Shown piece by piece: positions 33,001 through 43,562 of a stretch of DNA of 64,000 nt. The stretch is from Sceloporus undulatus. Its lineage: Eukaryota; Chordata; Lepidosauria; Squamata; Phrynosomatidae. The translations under genes were made by a program, and so were the position numbers. The stretch lies in NCBI RefSeq assembly GCF_019175285.1, contig NC_056522.1, forward strand, positions 65,062,964 through 65,126,963, written 5' to 3'. Positions within the stretch are counted from its first letter, which is position 1. Each line of letters starts with the position of its first letter. The notes beneath the pieces are model-generated. The model did no database searches, was not told the DNA's origin, and saw only the letters and a list, made by a program, of their open reading frames with translations.

Positions 33001-36000
33001 GCCATTTCTACCTTCTTCAACACTGCTAAACTTTGGTTGATGGCATTGTGCTGACAGTTGTACATTTTGTAACAAATCCTTTTCCGCCACAAAAAGAATG
33101 CATAGCATAGAGGTCTGAGTAAAGTATTGGGCTATGACTCTGGATTCTCTGCTGGCCATGAAACCCACTGGGTGACTTAGGTAAACCTATGGCTCAGCCT
33201 CAAGGGAAGGCAAGGGAAAACTTCTCTGAACAAACCACATGATAGGTTCCACATAAGTCAAAAAGTGCTTAAAGCACACAACAACCACTTCTCACAAGCT
33301 GATCAGTACTTATGGCCTAACAATGAGGAGAACACTCTGCATCTCTCATCCTCAGGTTTACAGTCATGTATATTGTTAGTATTCAAGTGCAAATGAAAAT
33401 CATTTATCTATAATAACTTTCTCATGCAAGTGTATATAATACCAAACAAACACAGTGATCTGTAGCTTTTCTTAGGTCAGGAGATTCTGAGGACATTATG
33501 TGAATGTCAGAGGGATTCTGAGAGAGAGGAGAAGATCTGAGAGGGGAAAGAGATTGAAAAGAATAAAGGAGTGTGGTGAAGAAAAGACACTAGAAGCCAA
33601 AACTATATCAAATATCCCCAACACAACCTTCATCCAACAGCTGCATTTCAACCCAGGGCTGCATATCAGCAAACATGCCAGAGATAAATGGATACTACAT
33701 ACCTCTAGCTATCTGAATCAGCAGGGACAGTCCTGATTAATCCTCTCTCATCCCACTTTTTCAGCTATTTTAAAAATGTTTAGTTTATCACTCCTTCTCT
33801 CACTTCCCCTTCAGCTTATTTCACTTAATGCAAATTGAGTTCAAACTGCACAATTAGTTTGCATTAACTTAATTCAACAGGGGTAGGGAATGAACCTGGG
33901 CTAGCTTGTGGCAGCTTCGGCCTCTTAAGTGCATGTGTCATTTAAACAGCATACCTCCAAAGTGGCCCAAAGCCTGTCTGTTCAGGCCCAAGGTCAGCAA
34001 GTTCCTTAAGTACTCTGAGAGGCAGTTCACTGAGCTTACAGATCTGAACTCATTTAGGTTAACTAGGTGATTCCTGACTAATTTATCCATCCCGTATGCA
34101 ATCCAGAGTCCTTGCTGAGGTCATGCTGATGCATGGAAGCATATAGTCCTTTTGGGGGAAAACTGAAGTAAAATAAGTATTGGCAGTTCTTTTTCTCATT
34201 GTGAGTGTTTTATTATCCTTACTGAGCAATGGTCCCACCATTTCTTTTGTCATTCTCTTACTTCAAATATAGTGTAGTTTAAAAACCCATTTTTGTTGCT
34301 TCTTGCTCGCCTAGCCCATCTCAGCTTGAGCTTTAGTTTTCCTTGAACTTTCTGCAAACTTGTGCTAAACACGTATTCTTCTTGGGATTCCTTCCTTCCT
34401 CTTCTTCTTTCCTTCCTTCCTTCCTTCCTTCCTTCCTTCCTTCCTTCTGCATGTTTTTTCCTCCCATTTTACTTCCAAGTTTACAGTGCAGCCACACGGC
34501 TTTTTCATTTTTCTTCTTTATGGAATTGTTTTCTGATTGGGTTTTAGCAATTCCTTCTTCACAAAATCCCACCCATGCTGAGTGCCTTTTTCCTTTAGCA
34601 CATTGTTGTTAGTGGTTTGAGTGTTGGGACCAGAACTCCAGGAGGCCAGGGTTCAAATCCCTATTCAGCCACGGAAACCCAATGCGTGACCTTGGGCAAC
34701 TCACACCTTAGAGAAATACAAAGACAAAGGCAATCTCTGCCTACTACTATGAAATCTTACTGCACACATGTGGATATGTAGTTATGTCAACCTTACACCG
34801 GATAGGTCTTCATCAGTTAGGTTTTATTGTACAAGCATAAATAATCAAGTAATTATGTCAGCACACGCTATCTTATCCTACCTTATCCCTAATCTACCAA
34901 CAGGCATAATTCACACTCGCCTCTTTCTCACTGATGGTAAAATGTCTGTCCAGAGAAGCTTCACTTGTACATCTGAGTCCATGAAAGTTTATCTAGACAT
35001 TCCTTTCTCGATTAAGAGTCAAGGTGCTACAGGATCCACCATCTGTATGTTAGACAGACAACACAACTGTTAGTCACTAATGTGGTCAGTGAGCTAAATG
35101 CCAGCATACAGCATAATTGGTATAAAACAGTGTTTATGTATGTGGTGGAGGGAATAAAAGAATGACAAGGCAGCAACTGGAAGAAAGACAGAATAAAGAT
35201 GCAATACATGATACCAATCAATTTGAAATTAATTAAATGCATCATCATAGCACAGATTATGCTTGCATATCTAGCTCCCAGGTATTTACGGAAAGAAAGG
35301 GGAGAAATTGGTTTAATAACATGAGTAATAAAGTACAGGGCTTCAAAATTTGTCAGCACTGTAGCCCTAATTTCTGAATTCTAATTTCAAAGGAAAATAC
35401 TATCCATAATAAAAACCATGCACAACATACACATCACATCCCAGTTGAAAGCAGTCTTGAAATGTGTAGAGATCATAAGAATCAAAAGCAGGCAATCATT
35501 GCTGAAGGTGAATGTTAGCCACATGTCAGCTGCAAACTGGCATTGGATGCTGAAGGAAAGGACACCACCAGCTAGATGTTCTTTCACTCTTCATGTTGCA
35601 ATGGAGAGACACTTTTAAATCTAGGGTAAATGTAATTTGAATGAATTTTTTCATCTCGATGCCTGCCACCTTTCTTAGAAGAGCATAAAAAGTGATACTT
35701 TGCCTATAGGTAATTTAGCCATTGGTTCACATACACTCATAATTATTCCAAAATTTAAAATAGGATACATTTCACATATACTTTTTTGTTCTACCACATG
35801 TTTCTACCATATGTATTCTATCTGTTTCTGCTATAAAAGGCTAGCCTACATATGTGGAAATACACATGGATGCATGTGTCTATTTTAAATATGCAAATAT
35901 ATACCCAGTGACCCAAAAAAGTGAAGCGATCTCACATGATGGTGTTCAATTTGTTACACATTATTTTCTACTTGTGTACGTATTTCAGACCATAGATGAT

Positions 36001-36252
36001 TTCTGGTATTAGTTCTATCTGGTTTTGGACATGCATCTGCCTAAAACATATATTGGTCACTTAAGATGGCTTAATTATTTGTTACCAAGTTTGAGCCAAC
36101 GTTGTACGGGATCAGTTTGACTGAAGACCTCACACTTGCTGTTATAGGGACTGGTAATTGCATAATGATGGCTGTGCATGGGCAAGCATCCCTCAGCAAT
36201 AAGAGTCAACAGCTTAGTTTAGCAGACAAGGGCAGTCCGCTTAACGCACAAT
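30051..36252 (+). repeat. Duplicated block, copy B part 1 (probable unpolished assembly copy)
   Basis: 6,202 bp against 6,400 in copy A (3.1% shorter). Differences are overwhelmingly 1-4-base losses with few substitutions, as in uncorrected long reads. It repeats the promoter-like block (30085-30545), SINE (30577-30755), foldback (30769-30962), SINE (33108-33290), reverse inverted-repeat half (33730-33895), CCTT microsatellite (34410-34447) and SINE (34605-34740). I would not annotate genes here independently. Confidence 0.9.
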
Positions 36253-37445
36253 GCTCTCCCCAACACCTTGCTGCTGCCTCCTAGCATCTGCTGCAGTGCA
36301 AGTAACTATAGGTTTGTGAATGGGCAAAAGTCCATTCGCCATGACACTGAAAATCTGTAGCATGCATCACCTTACTGTATGTGAATGTGTGTCTGCACTA
36401 TATCTGCCTCTCTCCATCTTCAATCATATCTGATTCAGGACATACCAACATCTCACACATATCTGGTGAATTTTACCAGCTGCTCAATGATCATTCAGAT
36501 AGTCCAAATTTTTACTAAGAAGTAAGCCAGTCTTAGAGAGTGATAATATAGCACCTAGTTCACTGCTGGTATCAGTAATAGAGAGAAGTAGCTATAATAT
36601 AACATGGACATTTTTATTTATACTCCTCCCCTCCGTGTAATTACTAATATCACAAGTGAGCTAAGTCTTTATTACAGTCTGTTTTTCCTACAGCAAGAGT
36701 CAACCAGATGTTGTTATGAATTATGCTCAAAAATAAGAATACAGTATCAGACTTATATGAAGGCAGGGAACTGCCTCTTGCCAGAGTGTGCATGTCTTGA
36801 AACACCAACAACAACAACAACAACATTCACCCTTAATGGCTACTCAATATAAATGCATTATATGCTAATTTTTTTCTTTCCTACTTTCTTTCTTTCTTTT
36901 GGGGAGGCATGCGGATCCTTTACCCCTCTCTTGCTGAAGAGCCGTTTTTCATGATCTACAGCTTCTGTTCTGAAAGGCATGCACACTACAAGTCCTTCTC
37001 AATAGGTAAATCCCCTGGTTGCTGGATCACTGGCTATGTCTTTGCTCAACAAGGAGGACTCCTGCTGTGCTTGATTGAAGAAATCTTCATTTACAGTAAA
37101 CATAAATATTTTTCGAAAGGGGAGGAAATAGAAGGGCAATTAGTTTTAGAATCCAATAAATGATATGACTAAAATGCTGATTGACTCCGAAACAGCAGTT
37201 TTTAGCAGCATGAATAATTATTGGTTTTAGCACACACTGCAAGTAGTAACATGTCTCTGCTAGTCTTATAGATTTAAATCCAGACCCAAGACTAAGTAAA
37301 TTGTTCAATTTAATTTTGACTATGCTGTTTGTTTTATCGGGATGGAGTAAACTGAAAACAGTTCATAATCTAGTAAGAACTAGTGGGGTAAGGGAAAGAG
37401 CAGAAATATTTTCAATTTTTAAAGTAACAAAGAAATCTCCTGTTT
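36253..37445. other. 1.19-kb segment present only in copy B
   Basis: Starts GCTCTCCCCAACACC right after CGCACAAT, where copy A jumps straight to the poly-G run. It has a short (CAA)n (36808-36826) and a (CTTT)n stretch (36880-36900), and no recognised gene or transposon. It lacks insertion hallmarks, so I infer that copy A lost it during assembly or that it is an indel between haplotypes. Confidence 0.7.
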
Positions 37446-38496
37446 CGGGGGGGGGGAGCAGGATCATAAACATAACAGGAATCTCTGCATTTCAAGCTGC
37501 TATAAAGATACAGTACTTACATATGTGATCTTATTTAGAAATAAAAAATGAGCCTAAAAAGCGTATTCCTGAAAATATCTACACACAAATATTGCGGGAG
37601 GCAATGATGGTTCTGTTTTGGTAGGTTGCTGGAAAGGATTTTGTTCGAGAGCAATTTTACACAACTGGTCAGAAAAGTAGTGCACTGGCTCTTTTACTGG
37701 CTTTTGTCGCAACCCCACCAGTTTCAATATCAATTTTTATTTGGCAACAATCTCACACTTTAATCATTAGCAATATGTCTACATGGAAATGAGTTTCATG
37801 TGTTCATTAAGATGTATTCCAAGTGAACGGTACAAAAGATACCACCGCATGGCAATGCATACAGGTTGCTGGCTGCCTGTTTCTGAGAGGCTCTTGAAAT
37901 CTTCCTTGATTTCCTTCCTCATTTTTCCACGGAGTTTCTCTCGTGGTTGGGGAAGAGAGCAGGGTAACTAGTGTGGGAAGACCTAAAAACCCTTCCTGAT
38001 TAGCCAGAGAACGGGAGTAGGGAAGGAGGAGAAAGGAGACCATTTGTGCCTGCCCAGTTCCATCCAGAGGGTAATGCAAAGGCTGGAGTCATCATTCACT
38101 TACTGGAGTGTAACACTAAAAAAAAAGGATAATTAAGATAGAATAATAGAATCATAGAGTTGGAAGAGAACAAGGGACTCCAGTCCAACTCAATTCTGCC
38201 ATGCAGGAAATCACAATCAAAGCATCCCTGACAGATGGCCACCAGCCTCTGAAGACCTCTAAGGAAGGAGACTCCACTACACTCCGAGGGAGTGGTTTCC
38301 ACTGTTGAACAGCCCTACTGTCAGGAAGTTCCTCCTAATGTTGAGGTGGAATCTCTTTTCCTGCAGCTTGCTCCATTGCCCAGGTCTGTTCTCTGGAACA
38401 GCAGAAAACAAGCTGCTCCCCTTCAATGTGACATCACTTCAAATATTTAAACAGGGCTATTATATCACCCCTTAACTTTCGTTCTCTTCTCCAGGC
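37446..38496 (+). repeat. Duplicated block, copy B part 2
   Basis: Matches 28261-29349 with the same excess of small losses (3.5% shorter) and stops at the N run inside a CR1. Confidence 0.92.
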
Positions 38497-38497
38497 G

Positions 38498-38522
38498 NNN
38501 NNNNNNNNNNNNNNNNNNNNNN
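38498..38522. other. Assembly gap of exactly 25 N
   Basis: Both sides read CTCCAGGC (38490-38496 region and 38523-38530), so the flanks overlap rather than bracket missing sequence. A fixed 25-N spacer is used by some long-read gap-filling tools. Confidence 0.98.
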
Positions 38523-38730
38523 CTCCAGGCTAAACATCCCCAGCTCCCTAAGTCATTCCTCATAGGGCATAGTTTCCAGATCCTTCATCATTTTAGTTGC
38601 CCTCCTTTGGACATGCTCCAGTTTCTCAATGTCCTTTTTGAATTGTGGTGCCCAGAACTGGACACAGTATTCCAGGTGGGGCCTGACCAAAGCAGAATAC
38701 AGTGGCACTATTACTTCCCTTGATCTAGAG

Positions 38731-38889
38731 CAGTGGTTCCCAACCTTCCTAATCCCGCGACCCCTTAATACAGTTCCTCATGTTGTGGTGACCCAAATCC
38801 ATGAAATTATTTTCATTGCTACTTCATAACTGTAATTAAATAGGTGTTTTCCAATGGTCTTAGGCGACCCCCATGAAAGGGTCATTCGA
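38731..38889 (+). mobile_element. SPIN-type hAT short element, right-truncated
   Basis: Begins CAGTGGTTCCCAACCTTCCT, then GCGACCCCTTAATACAGTTC, CATGTTGTGGTGACCC, TTATTTTCATTGCTACTTCA and TCTTAGGCGACCCCCATGAA. From memory this is the terminal sequence of SPIN (a hAT group known from lizards, opossum, bushbaby, tenrec, frog and bats through horizontal transfer). The usual right end is missing; the match stops at GGGTCATTCGA and joins CR1 directly. No coding region. Confidence 0.85.
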
Positions 38890-39049
38890 TGCAGCCCAAA
38901 ATCGCATTGGCCTTTTTAGCTGCCACAACACACTGTTTACTCATGTTCAACTTGTGGTCTACTTGGACTCCTAGTTCCCTTTCACAAGTAGTCTTGTTCA
39001 GCCAGGTTGTTCCCCATCCTATATCTATGCATTTCATTTTCAAACCTGT

Positions 39050-39345
39050 TCTGGGGTTTCCTTCAGTTTCTTCAGAGGAGGTTTGTCATTGCCATCCTCT
39101 GAGGCTGAGAGACTGTGGCTTGCCCAAGGTCATAGAATCACAGAATCACAGAGCTGGAAGAGACCACAAGACCACCCAGTCCAACCCCCTGCCATGCAGG
39201 GACTCACTATCAAAGTATCCTTGACAGATGGCCATCCAGCCTCTGTTTAAAGACTTCCAAAGAAAAACTTCCAGCAAAGGTCACCCAGTGGGTTTACAGA
39301 ACCAAGCCAGGACTCATAGTCCAGTGCTCCAGCCACTACACCACA
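39050..39345 (-). mobile_element. tRNA-derived SINE, reverse, split by a CR1 insertion
   Basis: The first part (CTTCAGAGGAGGTTTGTCAT, CTGAGAGACTGTGGCTTGCC) and the second part (GTCACCCAGTGGGTTTACAG, CATAGTCCAGTGCTCCAGCC, ACTACACCACATGGC) join into one reverse SINE when the CR1 at 39132-39273 is removed. Confidence 0.85.
39132..39273 (-). mobile_element. Short CR1 3' end inserted in a SINE
   Basis: ATAGAATCACAGAATCACAG, GATGGCCATCCAGCCTCTG and AAAGACTTCCAAAG. The 7-bp AAGGTCA appears on both sides (about 39125-39131 and 39277-39283) and may be a target duplication. Extreme 5' truncation (~140 bp). Confidence 0.85.
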
Positions 39346-39399
39346 TGGCTAACTTTATATCCCACCTTGGTGGATATTACTCAAGGCATACAGGACAGT

Positions 39400-39689
39400 C
39401 TCTATGTGCATCACAACTCTGACTGTTTCTCTTTTGAACTCCTGCTACTGGTCAGTTGGTCAGCAGGGGGCTCAAGCTATTCTCTTCAACCTTGCCTGGG
39501 TTGACAGCCCAGAGCCCGCCCGGCAGCTCCTGGCTTTCCTGCAGCCCGGCCTCAAATCAAGCCTCTCCCCGAAGAGGGATCCTGAGATTTTCCAACCACA
39601 GCCGGCTGCGAAACAAAACCTCAGAAGAGGCGGGCATCTCGGGCAGTCTGGGGAGGGATGGGGGGGGGGGAGAGAACTTCCAATAAGGC
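39400..39689. other. GC-richer unassigned stretch with poly-G
   Basis: Contains CCCGCCCGGCAGCTCC and a poly-G run near 39661. Overlapping frames on both strands lack recognisable motifs. It could be the body of the LINE-like end that follows. Confidence 0.35.
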
Positions 39690-39882
39690 TTGATTTTAAG
39701 GTTTGTTTAGACTCTTTAAGGCATTTTAAATATAGATGCATAACTGTTTTGATTTTTAGAATTGTTTAATTCCTTTTAAAATTGTTTTATATTTATTCAT
39801 TTTAATGCTTTTGTATTGTTTTAAATTTGGCAAGATAAATAGATGGTGATGATGGTGATGATGATGATGATGATGATGATTG
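39690..39882 (+). repeat. LINE-like 3' end followed by (GAT)n
   Basis: TTTAAATTTGGCAAGATAAA runs into (GATGGT)/(GAT)n at 39843-39880. A T-rich 3' end with a microsatellite tail is typical of L2/CR1-group LINEs; assignment tentative. Confidence 0.45.
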
Positions 39883-40124
39883 AAGAGCTCTCCAACCCCT
39901 TTGGCTTCCATGCTTTCCAATTTATGCAGATTGACATCATTTCCCAGGGGCACGTTCGTTTTGAGAACTTGAAAGAGAGAGGAGAGAGATTGGGGCAGTT
40001 CCAGGCGTCTCCCTCTGAATCCTCCTCATCTTACCCCAGTCGCTGCTCTAAAGGTTATCACCAAACCCATGCAGCGGAGGAAAGCACTGGCTGACCAGAC
40101 GTCCTCCTTTTCCAGGACACATAG

Positions 40125-40540
40125 AATGATAGACTGAGAGAATGACAGACTCATGGAGTTGGAAGAGACCACAAGGGCCATCCAGTCCAACTCTTTTCTA
40201 CCATGCAGGAACTCTCAATCAAAGCATCCCCGACAGATGGCCATCCAGCCTTTGTTTAAAGACCTCCAAGGAAGGAGATTCCACTACACTCTGAGGGAGT
40301 TTGTTCCACTGTGGATGTCAGGAAGTTCCTCCTAACGTTGAGGTGGAATCTCTTTTCCTGCAGTTTGCACCTATTGCTCCAACAGAAAGCATGCTTGCTC
40401 CATCCTCAACTTGACACCCCTTCAAATACTTAAACAGGGCTATAATATCAATTCTTAATCTCTTCTCCAGGCTAAACATCCCCAGCTCCCTAAGTCTTGC
40501 TTCATAATGCATGGTTTCCATACCTTTCACCATTCATAGA
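40125..40540 (-). mobile_element. CR1 LINE 3' portion
   Basis: GAGTTGGAAGAGACCACAAG, CTCCTAACGTTGAGGTGGAA and GCTCCCTAAGTCTTGCTTCA in CR1 order. The minus strand reads [15 protein letters not shown]. Internal small deletions. Confidence 0.9.
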
Positions 40541-40665
40541 ATCATAGAGTTGGAAGAGACCACAAGGGCCATCCAGTCCAACTCTTTTCGGCCATGCAGA
40601 AACTCTCAATCAAAGCATCCCCGACAGATGGCTATCCAGCTTCTGTTGAAAGACTCTTTCTTTTT
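40541..40665 (-). mobile_element. Second CR1 3' end, adjacent
   Basis: The terminal motif restarts (ATAGAATCATAGAGTTGGAA) at 40536-40555 after the previous copy, giving two tandem reverse CR1 ends. This one runs only to about GTTGAAAGACTC. Confidence 0.88.
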
Positions 40666-40849
40666 GGTCGCCTTCCTTTAGGCAACATCATTTTTTGAAC
40701 TGGGCTGCTCCAGCTTCTCCAAGCGTCCTTCACCTCCTGCTCGGGAGGAATTCCAAATTGATGATCCAAGGGAGCGGGACTAAGAGGCAGGCATTTACAT
40801 TCGGGCTGTGCATGTTTTATGCTTTTGTTTCCTTGATAGTCCTCCCTAT

Positions 40850-41430
40850 GGCAGTGCCTGCTGTTTCTCGGCGGTGGGGAGACCCGGTCACTCCCTGAGT
40901 GACCGCAGGGAGGGCTTGGGCTCTCTTGCGCCGCCTGGGGAGAAGCAAGAGCTGCGGCCCCCTTGGACGTCCCCCTTTCCCCCCACGTGACGGGAGGCCT
41001 TCCAGGCAACGAGGACTGAGGAGGAGGAGCTGCTGCTTTGCTGCCTGGCTTTGCCTCCCGTTCCTGCAAAGCTTTCGCAGGGGGGGAGAGAAAGCGCTGG
41101 CGCTGGAGGCGTCCGCCTTGTTTATGTGATGCCCGGGCCTTGCAGCGGCGGCTGCTGCTACTGCTTGTCGTCTGAGAAGAGCCACCCAGGAGCTCGCCAA
41201 GAGACAGCCGGAGGAGGAAGGAAGGAAGGGTGACCTTGGCCCAGGAGGTAAACCATGCAATGGAGGCAGAAAGGGGGGAAGTGGGGCATGCACGCTCCCT
41301 AGACCTTGCAAAGCCCTGCAAGCTCAGATGAGTAAATGGTAGGTAGAGAGAGGTTTGGGGCTAGTGGCCGGCGACTGCCGACGCGGAGGGGCTGCTCCTG
41401 GTTTCAGCACCGCGGACAGCGCCGGACGAC
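40850..41430 (+). promoter_or_regulatory. RGS7: CpG island: presumed RGS7 promoter and non-coding exon 1
   Basis: A strongly CpG-rich, GC-rich block begins near 40850 and fades after about 41530. It lies 2.6-3.1 kb upstream of the first coding exon of RGS7 on the same strand, the expected place for a TATA-less promoter and 5' UTR exon. Candidate donors are GGAG/GTAAAC (GT at 41248) and ATG/GTAGGT (near 41338). The exon limits cannot be fixed without transcripts. A long minus-strand frame through it (40632-41321) is low-complexity Ser/Pro/Arg-rich and is explained by base composition. Confidence 0.7.
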
Positions 41431-42740
41431 CAATAGCCCCAAAAACTCTGTCCGCGGTGCTGAAATCAAGGGCAATCTCGCGCTAGTTAAGCGCTGTCCG
41501 TAGTACTGAAACCAAAGCCCAGCGATTCCGCATTGGTGGTCCCCAGGCTCTGGCCACTGTCCTGAAAACAGGCGCACATTGATTGCATCGGCGGTACCTT
41601 GTTCCCTAATCAAGCGCTGCCCGTGGTGCTGAAACCAGACACTGCATTGGTGGTCCTGACTGGCCAAAGCTATGTCCACGGTGCTGAAAATAATGGGCAG
41701 AATGTTCCTGTCAGGGGGCACACCAGGCTCTAGATCTCAAGCTGTCTGTGGTGCGGATTGTGAAGATTAAGGGCCACCAGGTTCCAGCCCCAGGGGCAGC
41801 TACTCTCTGGCAATGAAGGTTCCTGGACTATGTTGCTGTCCATGGTGCTCAAACCAGGGACAGCTTCGTTGTGTTGGTGGCCACCAAGCAGTAGACAAAG
41901 CTCTGTCCATGATGCTGGAAACATGGTTTGGATTTGGGGCTGGTGTTGAAACCAGGACAGCTCCTTTGTGTTGGTGGTCACTGGTCACTGGGTAAAGCTC
42001 TTTCCACAGTGCTGCAAATATGAGGCAGAATGTTTGTACTGGGAGTACAAAGTTCTAGACCAAAATCTGTCCATGGTGCTGAAAACAGGGGCAGATTGTA
42101 AACATTAGGGGTTACCGGGGTTTTGTCTCAGTGCTGTTCATGGTGCTGAAACCAGGGCCTGTGTATTGGCGACCACCAGGTGACTAGAGAAGGTTAACGT
42201 CCATGGTGCTGAAAACAGGGGCAGATTGTGAACAATGCTCACCAGGGTGTAAATCTGATCCTGTCCAAGGTTCTGAAATCAGACAGTAGCCCCCTGGCAT
42301 TGGAGGCTGCTGGGCACTCGCTGGTACTGTCTGTGATGCTGAAACTAGGGCAGCCCCTGTGCATTGGTGACCACTGGATGACCACTAACCCCTGGTGCCA
42401 TCTACAGTGATGAACCCAGTGCAGCCTGTCTGCATTGGCTTCTGGGTGTTCGCCTGGCGCTGAGCTGTGGTGCTGAAACCAGGTTCAGCCCCTTTGCATT
42501 GGCAGCCACTAAGCATTAAGTTGGACTGTCCATAGTGCTGAAACAATTTGCATTGATGGCTGCTGCACAATCACCGGATGCTGACCATGGTGCTGAAAAC
42601 AGCGGACAGCCCCTCTGCATTAGCACCCGTGTCTGTCATGCTGAAACCAGGGCAGCACCTCTGCATTAGCAGCCTCTGAACACTCGGATGGTGCTGTCCA
42701 TGGTGCCGAAACCTTGGGCAGCCCCTGTGCGTTGATGGCC
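41400..42740. repeat. Degenerate ~70-bp minisatellite in RGS7 intron 1
   Basis: About 18-20 imperfect head-to-tail units share GTCCATGGTGCTGAAA, then ACCAGGGCAGCCCC and TGCATTGGTGGCCACC. Cores occur at 41450, 41496, 41619, 41674, 41838, 42069, 42135, 42199 and on to about 42700. Unit length varies by indels. The first unit is preceded by an exact inverted 18-base copy of the core (41402-41419). The array abuts the CpG island, and its CpG content falls with distance. Confidence 0.88.
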
Positions 42741-43321
42741 ATGGGGCACTATTCTCTTATCCATCTGCCATTTGCAGGGCAGAGGCATGGAGAGGGACCA
42801 AAGATTAAAATAAGTGGCAGTGGCAAGGTGGAGGACCCAGGGATGGTACTGCCGCGTTATTGCGTTGGCTCCCTGGGACAATGTTGGGACTTTTGTGGTG
42901 GCTGAGTCCAGGCAGACTTTGCGGTTGCACCTTCACAGGGTCGTCCTACTGCCTTCCTGTTCTGGATGCCATTTGTGGTGGGGTTTTGAGGGGAAAGTGT
43001 TTCTTTGCAGGAGGAGGAGGAGGTGGCAGTGGCAGAGGAGGAGGAAGAGAGTCTGGGAGGAAGGGCAAAGGGGACCCAGCTCAATCTTGCTGCTGGCTTC
43101 CTGGCCAGGCACATGTCCATATGTAGCAGAGAGGACAATGTGTTGGGCTTGTTTTCTTTTTAAAAAAATATGCAGCAATAGTTCCATCTGTGAGAAAAGC
43201 CTGTGAGCAATCCTTGCTAGACCCATAGAGTCCACTAGAATTTGGTCTCGTCAACATTGACTAAAGTTCCCCTGATTCAATATGTCTGTTCCAGTAGGAA
43301 CTAACATATAGATGTTGTTGT
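42741..43321. other. RGS7 intron 1, unassigned
   Basis: Contains a purine-rich GGAGGAGGAGG tract (about 43011-43060). Overlapping short frames are compositional. No exon supported. Confidence 0.45.
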
Positions 43322-43562
43322 CAGCGCCATTGTTGTTGTGTGCCTTCAAGTTGTTTGCAACTTAAAGTGACCATAAAGCAAAGCTGTCATGGGTTTTTCT
43401 TGGCAAGATTTGTTCAGAGGAGGTTTGCCATTGCCTTTCTCGTGGCTGAGAGCATGTAACATGCCCAAGGTTATCCAGGAAGTTTCATGGCTAAGGGGGG
43501 AATTAAGCCCTCATCTCCAGAGTTGCAGTCCTGCACTCAGACCACTACACCACACTGACTCC
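43322..43562 (-). mobile_element. tRNA-derived SINE, reverse
   Basis: TTGTTGTTGTGTGCCTTCAA at the left (reversed tail), AGAGGAGGTTTGCCATTGCC in the middle, and CCACTACACCACACTGACTC at the right (reversed head). Confidence 0.9.

Larger units (their letters stand above)
38142..39035 (-). mobile_element. CR1 LINE 3' portion, carrying a SPIN insertion and the N gap
   Basis: From the terminal motif ATAGAATCATAGAGTTGGAA to coding sequence (AACTGGACACAGTATTCCAG; CATTGGCCTTTTTAGCTGCC). Identity is continuous across the gap and resumes after the SPIN fragment at GATGCAGCCC. Only the C-terminal RT region and 3' UTR are present. Confidence 0.9.

Noticed and set aside
36909-37163. 84-codon plus-strand frame as a possible exon
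   Set aside because: No recognisable domain and no convincing acceptor/donor pair.
21853-38496. A real recent tandem duplication of a promoter and flanks
   Set aside because: The difference pattern (small losses, few substitutions), the N gap with overlapping flanks and the exact repeat of the contig end favour an assembly error; kept open pending read mapping.
40632-41321. Long minus-strand frame (229 codons) across the CpG island
   Set aside because: Low-complexity Ser/Pro/Arg/Leu composition, another long frame overlapping in a different phase, and no family motif; high GC removes stop codons. The island is better explained as a promoter.
42814-43235. Several overlapping frames of ~90-130 codons on both strands
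   Set aside because: Driven by a GGA-rich tract; no domain, and inside RGS7 intron 1.
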